Shown: positions 17,716 to 25,881 of the stretch, piece by piece
Position numbering within the stretch: position 1 is the stretch's first letter
Layout: each line of letters begins with the position of its first letter
Origin: Candidatus Saccharibacteria bacterium RIFCSPHIGHO2_12_FULL_44_22
GTDB lineage: Bacteria; Patescibacteriota; Saccharimonadia; Saccharimonadales; Saccharimonadaceae
Direction of reading: 5' to 3'
Assembly: GCA_001790515.1 (NCBI GenBank)
Contig: MGCS01000013.1
Location: 1-64,000, forward strand
Length of the DNA: 64,000 nucleotides
Notes under the pieces: model-generated
Told to the model about the DNA's origin: nothing
Databases searched by the model: none
What the model saw: the letters and a program-made list of their open reading frames with translations, nothing else
Position numbers and translations under genes: made by a program

Positions 17716-18075
17716 ATGATGAAAAAACGGGCGAAAAAAATTATAACCGGAATTGTTGGCGGACTTGTTCTTGTTGTTGGTATCATAGCAATTCCGTACC
17801 CAGGACCAGGTTGGCTGATTGTATTTACGGGACTTGCGATATTGTCGACAGAATTTGAATGGGCAGAACGCGTACTCAAATATGCACGAGGTAAATACGA
17901 TGCATGGCAGGATTGGCTTGCGCGTCAGTCGGCCGTAGTAAGGGCATTGTTCTGGATTGCAACGTGTGCCATTGTTATCGTTACGATATGGCTACTGAAC
18001 GGCTATGGCATTTTGAATCAACTGCTTGGACTTAACTGGGACTGGCTGCGCTCGCCATTACCTATTTTTCAATAA
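17716..18075 (+). CDS. PGPGW-motif small membrane protein
   Basis: 119 residues. A basic N-terminus, then a membrane hairpin around the signature IPYPGPGWLIVFTGLAIL (about 26-45), a helical stretch FEWAERVLKYARGKYDAW, and one more hydrophobic segment (about 74-95). The PGPGW motif defines a family of small transmembrane proteins of unknown function. It starts right at the stop of the HAM1 paralogue, so it is cotranscribed. Confidence 0.8.
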   Translation: MMKKRAKKIITGIVGGLVLVVGIIAIPYPGPGWLIVFTGLAILSTEFEWAERVLKYARGKYDAWQDWLARQSAVVRALFWIATCAIVIVTIWLLNGYGILNQLLGLNWDWLRSPLPIFQ

Positions 18076-18122
18076 TGTCGCATTGAATAGTTGGTAGCGA
18101 ATAATGGATAGATGATGAATAC

Positions 18123-18153
18123 AAAATACCCCCAGCGATGCTAGGGGTATTTT
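18123..18153. terminator. Bidirectional rho-independent terminator
   Basis: AAAATACCCC / GGGGTATTTT 10-bp stem with an 11-nt loop, serving both the convergent PGPGW operon and the RRM gene. Confidence 0.8.
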
Positions 18154-18168
18154 TGGTGTGGTAACTAA

Positions 18169-18510
18169 TTACCAGCTGCGCTGACGGAATGAACCGCCGT
18201 TGCCGCCACCATTGTTGTTGTCGCGACCGCCGCCGTTGAAATCACGCTTTGGGCGTTCTTCACGTGGACGTGCGAGGCTAACATTGATAGGACGACCATC
18301 TAGATCTTTTCCGTCTAGCTGATCGATCGCTTTTTGGTTGTCGTCATCGTTTTCGAATTCGACAAAGCCAAAGCCCTTGCTACGGCCGCTTTCGCGGTCA
18401 GTAACTACGCGCGCACTTTTGACAGGTCCAATAGTCGCAAAATGCGCTAGAAGAGTGTCATCGTTGGTTGCGTATGCAAGGCTACCGATGAATAGGTTGG
18501 TTTGTGCCAT
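18169..18510 (-). CDS. RRM-type glycine-rich RNA-binding protein
   Basis: 113 residues. One RRM domain (about 4-82): RNP2 is LFIGSL and RNP1 is KGFGFVEF, both with the aromatic residues needed for RNA stacking. A Gly/Asn/Arg-rich tail (about 92-113) follows. The layout is like cyanobacterial Rbp proteins and cold-inducible RRM proteins, suggesting an RNA chaperone role. AAGGAAAAG lies about 8 nt before the ATG. A 150-nt AT-rich leader lies upstream. Confidence 0.92.
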   Translation of the reverse strand: MAQTNLFIGSLAYATNDDTLLAHFATIGPVKSARVVTDRESGRSKGFGFVEFENDDDNQKAIDQLDGKDLDGRPINVSLARPREERPKRDFNGGGRDNNNGGGNGGSFRQRSW

Positions 18511-18690
18511 GGGTATAACTTTTCCTTGATTAACTGATTCGTCAGATCGACCACTACGAACATTTCAAGAAAGAGTTAGACCGTTATGGAAAACACTTGC
18601 TTTACATGCGTAAGCTTCTGAACACTGTTATTTAATCACATATCGCTTAAAAAGACTAATTTTTAAGAAATTAAACGGTATAATTGTAAA
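18511..18690. other. Intergenic stretch without a gene
   Basis: AT-rich region between the RRM gene and the ncRNA; presumably the RRM leader and promoter on the minus strand and, at 18679-18684, TATAAT for the ncRNA on the plus strand. No reading frame of substance. Confidence 0.5.
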
Positions 18691-18850
18691 AAGCTTGCGT
18701 TAATAGTAGTAAAAATGCATACTATTATTTAGAGCTGGTGCGCAATTGGGGTAACCATTTGCGCTTGAAAAAAACAAAAAACTCAAAAACAAACAGTGCC
18801 CCGGGTGGGCGCGCAACAGCTTAAAAACCTCACGCATTGCGTGAGGTTTT
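18691..18850 (+). ncRNA. Putative structured small RNA of about 160 nt
   Basis: A TATAAT box at 18679-18684 places the start at about 18691. The region folds into a closed junction: outer stem AAGCT-TGCG (18691-18699) with CGCA-AC-AGCTT (18812-18822). Inside are hairpin 1 TAATAGTA / TACTATTA (18701-18708 / 18720-18727), hairpin 2 GCGCAA / TTGCGC (18740-18745 / 18759-18764), an A-rich linker, and hairpin 3 GCCC / GGGC (18798-18801 / 18807-18810). A strong terminator, AAAACCTCACGC / GCGTGAGGTTTT (18824-18835 / 18839-18850), follows directly. No reading frame and no gene downstream on this strand. The class is not recognised; the -35 box is poor. Confidence 0.5.
18824..18850. terminator. Bidirectional terminator shared by the ncRNA and the small minus-strand gene
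   Basis: 12-bp perfect stem with a 3-nt loop, A run before and T run after, so usable from both strands. Confidence 0.75.
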
Positions 18851-18941
18851 GGTATATCTAAAGATGAGTATGACAAGCAGGCTAGTGGAAGAGTCAGTAC
18901 TGTGATTGGCGCGCTGCCTACCACACTCATCGGAACTGCCG

Positions 18942-19226
18942 TTACTGGGTGCGGAGCCTGCCGTAATGGCCGCGCATCGTTCTGCTACTGCTCGGTACTC
19001 CGTACGACATGAAGCCGTTTCGTGTGTCACCGTCGATGTTATCCAGCCCCTTGCGAACCTCGTGTCCCGATATCGACATCAAGGTTGTGTCGTTCGGTAG
19101 GCGGCTGAAGTGTCCGGGTCTGATCAGGTCGATCAAGCGCCCGTCGTCTGTTCGGTAGGGTGCATACATGTGTATGCCGCATACCGCGAGTAGTGCGTGG
19201 TATGTACGCGCAATCTTTTCTTTCAT
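18942..19226 (-). CDS. Small orphan protein
   Basis: 94 residues, basic, soluble. A start at 19226 follows TTGACT-like sequence at 19308-19313 (minus strand), and a terminator lies 90 nt beyond the stop, so an independent transcript is plausible. The segment RLIDLIRPGHFSRLP reads like folded protein. No family recognised. It is one of four small minus-strand genes in this window with private promoters and terminators. Confidence 0.5.
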   Translation of the reverse strand: MKEKIARTYHALLAVCGIHMYAPYRTDDGRLIDLIRPGHFSRLPNDTTLMSISGHEVRKGLDNIDGDTRNGFMSYGVPSSSRTMRGHYGRLRTQ

Positions 19227-19333
19227 GAATGATCAGCTCGTTTCCCTAGTCTGCTCGTCAATAATCCTCGGATGAGGATAATTAACATTAACATATTTAA
19301 TATATAAAGTCAATTAGCAGACGGTATTCAAAT

Positions 19334-19409
19334 TGGTGGAGCATACCGGATTCGAACCGGTCACCTCTTCGCTGCCAGCGAAGCGCTCTACCAAATGAGC
19401 TAATGCCCC
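19334..19409 (-). tRNA. tRNA-Ala (GGC), CCA encoded
   Basis: 76-nt cloverleaf on the minus strand: acceptor GGGGCAT / ATGCTCC, discriminator A, CCA encoded. The anticodon stem CTTCG / CGAAG has loop CTGGCAG, anticodon GGC. The T arm CCGGTTCGAATCCGG is canonical. A TATACT box lies at 19422-19427. Confidence 0.96.
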
Positions 19410-19421
19410 AGACTGGATAAT

Positions 19422-19427
19422 AGTATA
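19422..19427 (-). promoter_or_regulatory. -10 box of tRNA-Ala
   Basis: TATACT on the minus strand, 12 nt before the first tRNA base. Confidence 0.5.
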
Positions 19428-19446
19428 GCAAACAACTCATTCGCAG

Positions 19447-19649
19447 TCCTCCTGCGTAACAAGTAATCAACTACCTGTGACATCTGGACTGACCCGTGAA
19501 CCGCAGGAGGAAAAGGATGGAATAGTTTGCGAGGACGTGTTTTACATCAGTAGCTAAAAGACTATATGTAAAACTGCCCCAAAGGGGCATTCCACAGCAA
19601 CCATTCTTTAACCATTCTTTAACCATTCTTTTGCTTCTGCGGTTCACGG
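19447..19649. other. Non-coding region with competing inverted repeats
   Basis: Three stems are visible: TCCTCCTGCG (19447-19456) with CGCAGGAGGA (19502-19511); CCGTGAACCGCAG (19494-19506) with CTGCGGTTCACGG (19637-19649), 13 bp perfect; and GTTTTACAT / ATGTAAAAC (19539-19547 / 19566-19574), followed by GCCCC-AAAG-GGGC. The first two share CGCAG and exclude each other. The segment AGGAGG is a perfect Shine-Dalgarno sequence, which the first stem would hide. No reading frame of substance. Confidence 0.5.
19599..19632 (+). repeat. Three tandem copies of an 11-bp unit
   Basis: AACCATTCTTT repeated three times without spacer; lies inside the non-coding region before the Mur ligase. Confidence 0.9.
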
Positions 19650-19846
19650 TGGAAGGGAGCAGTCATAAATGATTTTGTTTCTTTTGTCGAACCAAAAGAA
19701 AGCCTTTTGGTTCTTTGGTAAAAAAGAACAACAAAGAGGAGTTGGTTAATGAAACAACGATCAGACCATGAATTGAATTCAGGATGACACGAGATGACAA
19801 AGAAGTATCCTTCTATTCTCAATCTGCTATACTATTAATCAAGTTT

Positions 19847-21154
19847 ATGTTTAGCAGCCTTCAAACCAAATTCAGAAATTACGTCCAAAAAAAGATGGAA
19901 GGCTACGTCGTCAGTTACTTCCGCGCACACCCAGAAGTGCGATTAGTCGTCGTGGCGGGTAGCGTCGGCAAAACCAGTACTAAAACCGCAATTGCCACGA
20001 TGCTGGGTCAGAAATACCGCGTACGCCTGCACGAAGGCAACCACAACACACACATGAGCGCACCACTCGCGATTCTAGGAATTCCGTATCCAGAGCATAT
20101 CAAAAGCTACAGCGAATGGCGCAAGGTGTTCAGCGCAGCAGAAGCGCGAATTTTGCAGCCGCCTGACGTCGATATCATTATTCAAGAAATAGGTGCTGAT
20201 CACCCGGGTGAAATCGCTCACTTTGGCACGTACCTTAACCCGGATATTGCCGTCATTACAGCCATCACTCCAGAACATATGGAATTTTTCCAGACGATGG
20301 AAAACGTCGCTCAGGAAGAACTAGCTGCGGCTAATTTCAGTAAACTAGCAATCATTAATCGTGACGATATCGACGGACAGTACGCATCGTACCTGACGAA
20401 CCAAAATGTTCACACATATGGCACTAGTGATACCGCAGAATATCACTTCGTCGAACAAAGCTTTACTGTACAGGACGGCCATACTGGGCAATTTGTCGCG
20501 CCCGAATATGCGAACGTACAGATCCCTGCAGTTGTAAAAGTGCTTGGTGAGCACAATATCCGCCCAGCAGTTGCCGCTGCTGCCGTTGCCGTAAAGGCAG
20601 GGTTGAACCCACAAGAAATCAGTGCTGGGTTTGATCAAATTCGTCCGATCCCTGGCCGGATGTGCCTATTAGAAGGTGTCCATGGCAGCATGATCATCGA
20701 TGATACGTACAATTCCAGTCCGGTTGCGGCACAATCTGCTGTACAAACCCTTCATTCGTTAGCGGCGCCACAAAAGATTGTCGTGCTGGGTACGATGAAC
20801 GAACTTGGCGAATCGTCCGCCGTGGAACATCAAAAAATTGGTCGTATGTTCCGACCAGACCTCGTTGATTGGGTGATTACTGTTGGTGACGAAGCCGAGA
20901 AATATCTTGCATCTGCGGCAAAAGCCCAAGGATGTCAGGTAAAAAGCTTTGCAAATTCTGTCCAGGCTGGCGGATTTGCGCATAGTGTTATTGGTCCTGG
21001 CGCAGTCATTTTGTTCAAAGGATCACAAGACAAAGGCTATCTAGAAGAGGCGGTCAAGATCGTTCTCAAGCACCCTGAACAAAGTAATATCTTGGTTCGT
21101 CAGTCACCCGCTTGGTTAGCGCACAAAGAGAATTATTTCGCGACGTTTTCGTAG
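19847..21154 (+). CDS. Mur ligase family protein, MurF-like
   Basis: 435 residues from ATG 19847; a TATACT box lies 13 nt upstream, inside the longer frame that begins at 19784, so the short form is preferred. ATP loop VVVAGSVGKTSTKTAIA, acidic EIGADHPGEI, central-domain TAITPEHMEFF, and the C-terminal PIPGRMCLLEG plus IIDDTYNSSP. The last motif (DDTYN) is typical of MurF, which adds D-Ala-D-Ala to UDP-MurNAc-tripeptide in the cytoplasm. Lack of the full N-terminal uridine-binding domain leaves open another Mur-ligase-like substrate. Confidence 0.85.
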   Translation: MFSSLQTKFRNYVQKKMEGYVVSYFRAHPEVRLVVVAGSVGKTSTKTAIATMLGQKYRVRLHEGNHNTHMSAPLAILGIPYPEHIKSYSEWRKVFSAAEARILQPPDVDIIIQEIGADHPGEIAHFGTYLNPDIAVITAITPEHMEFFQTMENVAQEELAAANFSKLAIINRDDIDGQYASYLTNQNVHTYGTSDTAEYHFVEQSFTVQDGHTGQFVAPEYANVQIPAVVKVLGEHNIRPAVAAAAVAVKAGLNPQEISAGFDQIRPIPGRMCLLEGVHGSMIIDDTYNSSPVAAQSAVQTLHSLAAPQKIVVLGTMNELGESSAVEHQKIGRMFRPDLVDWVITVGDEAEKYLASAAKAQGCQVKSFANSVQAGGFAHSVIGPGAVILFKGSQDKGYLEEAVKIVLKHPEQSNILVRQSPAWLAHKENYFATFS

Positions 21155-21160
21155 GTGGAT

Positions 21161-22141
21161 ATGGCGAAAGATATCATGATACGTATCCGTCGTTTGCCGA
21201 AACGGTATAGCATTACCTTTGTCGCCGGTACGCTCATTGTTGTCATTGGTGCCGCAATAGCAATGTATGTGTACTACCAAACGAGTCCACAGAAGATTGT
21301 GTATGATGCAGTGCAAAACGCGTTAACATCGTCGACTCTGATGTTTGAGGGTACTGTCATGAGGACTGCTAGCGACAATAGTGATGCAGTCGCAGCAGTA
21401 GACGGCCAGCTATCACAGACGAAAAGCCGACTTGCGATCGCTGGCACATCTACCGACCAACTAAAAGGTGAGATGATTACCGATCGTGACGACACATTCC
21501 TCAAAATCAATCGCGCCAGTGAACTGGTTGCTTCGGCCGTTCCGTCACATCAAACCGATCTTTACGCATCGATACTTCCGCAAATCAAACAAACGATTGA
21601 CGGCAAATGGATATGGATAGAACAGTCCGACGTAGCATTGGTTGGATCGATCGTAAAACTATCAGGCTGCTCAGTTGACATAGTGCAGTCGATAACCAAA
21701 AGTACCGCATCAAGAACGGCGCTGTTGAACGTGTACAAAAACCACCCGTTCTTTGTTGTTTCCGAAGATGGTGCGGGCACCGAACAGATTGGTAACTATA
21801 CATTAAAGATTAACAATGTAATATTTGACGAGTTTATGGCGTCATTTCCATCGTCATCACTTGCAACCAAGCTCAGCGGTTGTCAGTATCAGTCGCCCGC
21901 AATAACGAGCGAAACGTTGAGAGGATTCACGATCCATCTGACAATCGACAAGAAGAATCGGCAGATTGTCGAAGTAGACGCGCATACAGGACAAACATCG
22001 CAACTACGAGTATTTATCAAGCCAGATTTTTCGACATCATCTGTCATCAATAATCCCCAAGATATTACGCGTTTCAGTGACATCAAACAACAGGTATTCA
22101 AAGGATTTTTGTCGAACTCTTCTGGTGTCACCAACGACTAG
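21161..22141 (+). CDS. Membrane-anchored extracytoplasmic protein of unknown function
   Basis: 326 residues from ATG 21161 (AGG 5 nt upstream; GTG 21155 is an alternative). A basic N-terminus (RIRRLPKRY) and one membrane helix (about 20-40) precede a large extracytoplasmic domain with two Cys, in KLSGCSVD and KLSGCQYQ, probably a disulphide. The sequence has a repeated look (KLSGC twice). No known family. It follows the Mur ligase immediately, which hints at an envelope role. Confidence 0.7.
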   Translation: MAKDIMIRIRRLPKRYSITFVAGTLIVVIGAAIAMYVYYQTSPQKIVYDAVQNALTSSTLMFEGTVMRTASDNSDAVAAVDGQLSQTKSRLAIAGTSTDQLKGEMITDRDDTFLKINRASELVASAVPSHQTDLYASILPQIKQTIDGKWIWIEQSDVALVGSIVKLSGCSVDIVQSITKSTASRTALLNVYKNHPFFVVSEDGAGTEQIGNYTLKINNVIFDEFMASFPSSSLATKLSGCQYQSPAITSETLRGFTIHLTIDKKNRQIVEVDAHTGQTSQLRVFIKPDFSTSSVINNPQDITRFSDIKQQVFKGFLSNSSGVTND

Positions 22142-22168
22142 TCGCTCATCTGTTATAATCAATACAGT

Positions 22169-24670
22169 ATGAAGCGCTACAACCCTACCGAAATCGAAAA
22201 AAAATGGCAAGAAATTTGGGATCGAGACGGAACGTATGTCGTTGATCTGCATGATCATTCAAAACCAAAGTATCTAGGGTTTAGTATGCTACCTGGTATT
22301 ACGGGTGCCGGTATTCACATTGGACACGGCCGAACATTCCAATTTAGTGATATCAAAGTGCGGGCAAAACGACAGCAGGGCTACAACGCTTATCATCCAA
22401 TCGGATGGGATTCATTTGGGCTACCTGTCGAAAATTATGCCATCAAAATCGGTAAAAAACCTCGTGATGCACACGATGACGCCAAAGCAAATTTTATTCG
22501 TCAGCTAAAACGACTCGGGTATAGTTATGACTGGACAAAAGAGATCAGTACTGCCGATCCGCGGTATTACAAATGGACGCAGTGGGTGTTTACACAACTC
22601 TACAAAAACGACCTTGCCTATCAAAAACAAAGCCCGCAGTGGTGGTGCGAACATGACCAAACGGTGCTTGCGAACGAACAGGTAGAAGGTGGCAACTGTT
22701 GGCGCTGTGGTAACCCAGTCGTCAAAAAGAATCTAAAGCAATGGTTTTTCCGAATTACGGCCTACGCTGACGAAATGTTGGATGCAACTGACGATTTGAA
22801 CTGGACAGACATGGTCAAGACTATGCAGAAAAACTGGATTGGCAAATCGCAGGGTGCTGAAGTGACATTTGCTATTGATGGATCTGACCAGCAAATTACG
22901 GTCTTTACCACTCGACCAGACACATTGTTTGGTGCGACATTTTTGGTGTTAGCACCAGAACATGAATTAGCAAAGCAGCTAACGAACAACGACACGCGCG
23001 ACAAGGTCGTTGCGTATATTGACGAGGCGGCGCGTAAATCAGAGATTGAACGCATGAATGAATCACGTGATAAAACTGGTGTCTTTACAGGTTCGCACGC
23101 AACTAACCCTGTAACGGGTGAAAAGATTCCTATCTGGATTGCTGACTATGCGCTAGCTAGTTATGGTACTGGTGCATTGATGGCGGTACCGGCGCATGAC
23201 GAACGTGACTTTGCGTTTGCCGAAAAATTCAAGCTGCCAATCGTCAATGTGATCGAGCGACCAGAATCAGACAGCGGCACAGATATGTACCATGGCGAAG
23301 GTGTGCTGACGAATAGTGGTCACTTTGACGGCATGCGCAGTGAAGAAGCGCGCGAAGAAGTGGTCGCGTGGCTGGAGCAACTGCAGCTAGGGCGGAGTAA
23401 AATTACCTACAAAATGCGCGATTGGTTGATTAGTCGTCAACGATATTGGGGCGCGCCGATTCCTATTGTCCACGTGGATGGTCACGGTGCGATGGCGGTA
23501 GCTGACGATCAACTACCAGTCGTATTACCCGATGTGGATGACTACAAGCCAAAGGGTGGAGCGGTATCAGTGCTAGCCGGTGTCGAAGATTGGGTACACG
23601 TCTGGTTCAATATCGACACCACCGAAACTGTACCGTTTAATGCTGGCAAACCAGATGGCGACAACTGGTATGAAGGTCACCGCGAGACCGATACGATGGA
23701 TGGCTATGCGTGTAGTAGCTGGTATTTCCTTCGTTACATCGATCCGTTCAATGACACGCAGGCATGGGATCCAGAACTTGCCAAGCAGTGGCAGCCTGTC
23801 GATTTTTATAACGGCGGCGATCACGCGGTGGCACACTTGTTGTATTCACGATTTTGGATGCGGTTCTTTTATAAACAAGGTCTAGTGCCTGATCCAGAGC
23901 CATTCAAACGTATGATGTACAACGGCTTTATACTAGCGCCCGACGGCCAAAAGATGAGCAAGTCAAAAGGCAATGTCATTGATCCACTCGAAATCATGGA
24001 CAGCGGGTATGGTGCAGATAGTTTGCGCGTGTACGAAATGTTCATCGCGCCCTATGATTTAGATGCGCCATGGGATACGCGCGGGGTACCGGGTACCTAT
24101 CGATTCTTGAATCGCGCGTGGACACTTGTGCAGGAATATCTATCGGCTGATGCCATAGAGCTTTCTGATGATGCAGCGCGTCAAATCCTGACGGTTGCGC
24201 ACAAAACAACCAAAAAGGTGACTGAAGACATCGAAGACGATAAATTCAATACTGCCGTATCGGCGATGATGGAAGCGGTCAACAACTATTACAAATTGAA
24301 AGAATCGTTCGGTATTGGCAAATCTGACGCATGGCAAACAGCGCTAGAAGCGTTACTGCAAGTACTTGCTCCATTTGCGCCGCATATTACCGAAGAACTG
24401 TGGGCTGATCTTGGTCATGCCGACACTATCCACGTTGATCACTGGCCAACATGGGATGACAGTTATTTAGTTTCTGATGTCGCAACAATCATTGTGCAGG
24501 TAAATGGCAAGCTCCGTGCGAAATTGCAAGTAGCAAAAGATGCTACTGGGCAGGAAGTCGAGCAGTTAGCGCTGCACGAAGGCAATGTTTCAAAATTCAT
24601 CGGCGACAAAAAACCAGCCAAGATTATTTACGTTCCTGGCCGGCTGATCAATATTGTTGTAGCTGGATAG
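22169..24670 (+). CDS. leuS: Leucyl-tRNA synthetase
   Basis: 833 residues. Class I motifs: HIGH in GAGIHIGHGRTFQFSD and KMSKS in DGQKMSKSKGNVIDP. The CP1 editing domain shows the TTRPDTLFGATF threonine-rich loop and the universal Asp in MAVPAHDERDFAFAEKF. A Cx2C ribbon (GGNCWRCGNPV) is present in the zinc domain. The C-terminal tRNA-binding domain is complete. TATAAT lies 9 nt before the ATG. It charges tRNA-Leu, including the tRNA-Leu(UAA) gene of this window. Confidence 0.97.
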   Translation: MKRYNPTEIEKKWQEIWDRDGTYVVDLHDHSKPKYLGFSMLPGITGAGIHIGHGRTFQFSDIKVRAKRQQGYNAYHPIGWDSFGLPVENYAIKIGKKPRDAHDDAKANFIRQLKRLGYSYDWTKEISTADPRYYKWTQWVFTQLYKNDLAYQKQSPQWWCEHDQTVLANEQVEGGNCWRCGNPVVKKNLKQWFFRITAYADEMLDATDDLNWTDMVKTMQKNWIGKSQGAEVTFAIDGSDQQITVFTTRPDTLFGATFLVLAPEHELAKQLTNNDTRDKVVAYIDEAARKSEIERMNESRDKTGVFTGSHATNPVTGEKIPIWIADYALASYGTGALMAVPAHDERDFAFAEKFKLPIVNVIERPESDSGTDMYHGEGVLTNSGHFDGMRSEEAREEVVAWLEQLQLGRSKITYKMRDWLISRQRYWGAPIPIVHVDGHGAMAVADDQLPVVLPDVDDYKPKGGAVSVLAGVEDWVHVWFNIDTTETVPFNAGKPDGDNWYEGHRETDTMDGYACSSWYFLRYIDPFNDTQAWDPELAKQWQPVDFYNGGDHAVAHLLYSRFWMRFFYKQGLVPDPEPFKRMMYNGFILAPDGQKMSKSKGNVIDPLEIMDSGYGADSLRVYEMFIAPYDLDAPWDTRGVPGTYRFLNRAWTLVQEYLSADAIELSDDAARQILTVAHKTTKKVTEDIEDDKFNTAVSAMMEAVNNYYKLKESFGIGKSDAWQTALEALLQVLAPFAPHITEELWADLGHADTIHVDHWPTWDDSYLVSDVATIIVQVNGKLRAKLQVAKDATGQEVEQLALHEGNVSKFIGDKKPAKIIYVPGRLINIVVAG

Positions 24671-24687
24671 ATTTGGGCATGAGAGAG

Positions 24688-24729
24688 CCCCGCCGAAGCG
24701 GGGCAGTGAGTTCGCCCGAAGGTGAACTC
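24688..24729. terminator. Pair of hairpins between leuS and the small membrane gene
   Basis: CCCCGC-CGAA-GCGGGG (24688-24703) and GAGTTC / GAACTC (24708-24729), between two convergent genes. No classical T run, but the position suggests transcription termination for both. Confidence 0.55.
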
Positions 24730-24967
24730 AAAGTGTGTACTCTCGAAGGCTCTTCGGAGCCAAGATGATGATGTTGATCATCATCATGAAGCCTGTGAAG
24801 ATTGATACTGCCGGGTGCTGGGTAGGCATGCTGACGATCAGAGCTAGAAGCCAGATGATCATCATGGACGACATTGCAGTTGCGGACGTATCTTCGCTCC
24901 AGCGAGCACGCAACGTCAAGACGAGAACGTTTGAAACAAACAGTACGATCAAGACGAGCATGAACAT
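24728..24967 (-). CDS. Small hydrophobic membrane protein
   Basis: 79 residues from ATG 24967, which has AAAGG 6 nt upstream; the in-frame ATG at 25003 lacks one. Two or three membrane helices (about 3-20, 33-47, 53-68). A consensus promoter TTGACA-17-TATAAT lies at 25030-25058. No family recognised. It is convergent with leuS. Confidence 0.55.
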   Translation of the reverse strand: MFMLVLIVLFVSNVLVLTLRARWSEDTSATAMSSMMIIWLLALIVSMPTQHPAVSIFTGFMMMINIIILAPKSLREYTL

Positions 24968-25029
24968 GTGGAGCCTTTCTTCGAGAAGTAGGACAATCAG
25001 CATAACGGGATTGTTACACTGATTAATAC

Positions 25030-25058
25030 ATTATACTACTTATGCTACGAAATGTCAA
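25030..25058 (-). promoter_or_regulatory. Consensus sigma-70 promoter of the small membrane gene
   Basis: TTGACA (25053-25058) and TATAAT (25030-25035) with exactly 17 nt between them, on the minus strand. The best promoter match in the window. Confidence 0.85.
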
Positions 25059-25139
25059 TACCTACTTGAGAAAAGTGATTTAGACTGTTATAATAACTAG
25101 CAGTTTTATATAAACGCCTAGCAAAAGGAGAACTTTACC

Positions 25140-25361
25140 ATGGCAGAACCAAAGAAACAAAGTAGCCCCCGCAAAACCGGCACACGCCGTAGTCATTTGC
25201 TACTCAAATTAGCACGTCGTGTTAACGGCACATCACCTGTAAAAGTACGCACAACAAAGCGCGAAACTGGCAAAGCACTCGCTAAGTCAGTCAAAGTAAC
25301 TGCGTCACCAGCTGCAGCAGCGCCAAAAGCTGCAAAACCAGCAAAAAAACTCGCTAAATAA
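25140..25361 (+). CDS. rpmF: Ribosomal protein bL32, zinc-free form
   Basis: 73 residues. The N-terminus MAEPKKQSSPRKTGTRRSHL is bL32-like (usual form MAxPKxKxSKSRRdxRRsH). The usual four zinc-binding Cys are absent and the C-terminus is an Ala/Lys/Pro-rich tail. TATAAT at 25089-25094 and an AAAGGAG site 10 nt before the ATG. bL32 is part of the large ribosomal subunit near the peptidyl-transferase centre. Confidence 0.75.
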   Translation: MAEPKKQSSPRKTGTRRSHLLLKLARRVNGTSPVKVRTTKRETGKALAKSVKVTASPAAAAPKAAKPAKKLAK

Positions 25362-25422
25362 TACCATTAGCGTGTACACTTGTAACAATAACCAACATTG
25401 AATCAGAAAGAACCTTACGCAT

Positions 25423-25881
25423 ATGGCATCGAATCGTCACTTAGGCAGGATTGTCGCATTACAGAGTCTGTATGAATTTGAATTTCGTACGCAGTCTGAA
25501 GATACGACCGTTAACCTTGATGAGATTCTTGGTCGTAATCTGGAACGCTACAGCGAAGAAATTGATGATACGTCATTCGTCAAAGAATTAGCAATCGGCG
25601 TGATCGAGAACCAAGAGGCGCTCGATAATCACATTCGGCCACTAGCCCCAGAATGGCCAATCGAGCAGATTGCCCGTATTGATCGCAATATCTTGCGGCT
25701 TGGGCTGTACGAACTACTGTATCGTGCAGAGCAGGTACCACCAAAGGTAGCTATCAACGAAGCTGTAGAGTTAGCAAAGGCGTTTGGTTCTGACAATTCG
25801 AGCAAGTTCATAAACGGCGTACTAGGTACGGCGTATCGAACACTTGTGGAGGGGACGACAGATGCCCGCACCGAAGTTTAA
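25423..25881 (+). CDS. nusB: Transcription antitermination factor NusB
   Basis: 152 residues, all helical. NusB elements: [17 protein letters not shown] at the start and [24 protein letters not shown], then [24 protein letters not shown] at the end. NusB with S10 binds boxA in rRNA operons and prevents early termination. Its end overlaps the Nudix gene by 20 nt. Confidence 0.95.
   Translation: MASNRHLGRIVALQSLYEFEFRTQSEDTTVNLDEILGRNLERYSEEIDDTSFVKELAIGVIENQEALDNHIRPLAPEWPIEQIARIDRNILRLGLYELLYRAEQVPPKVAINEAVELAKAFGSDNSSKFINGVLGTAYRTLVEGTTDARTEV

Noticed and set aside
19516-19524. Two-codon frame ATG-GAA-TAG behind a perfect Shine-Dalgarno
   Set aside because: Too short to call as a gene; only mentioned as part of the structured region.
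19599-19632. Tandem 11-bp repeats as a CRISPR-like array
   Set aside because: Units follow without spacers and no cas genes are present; it is a simple tandem repeat.
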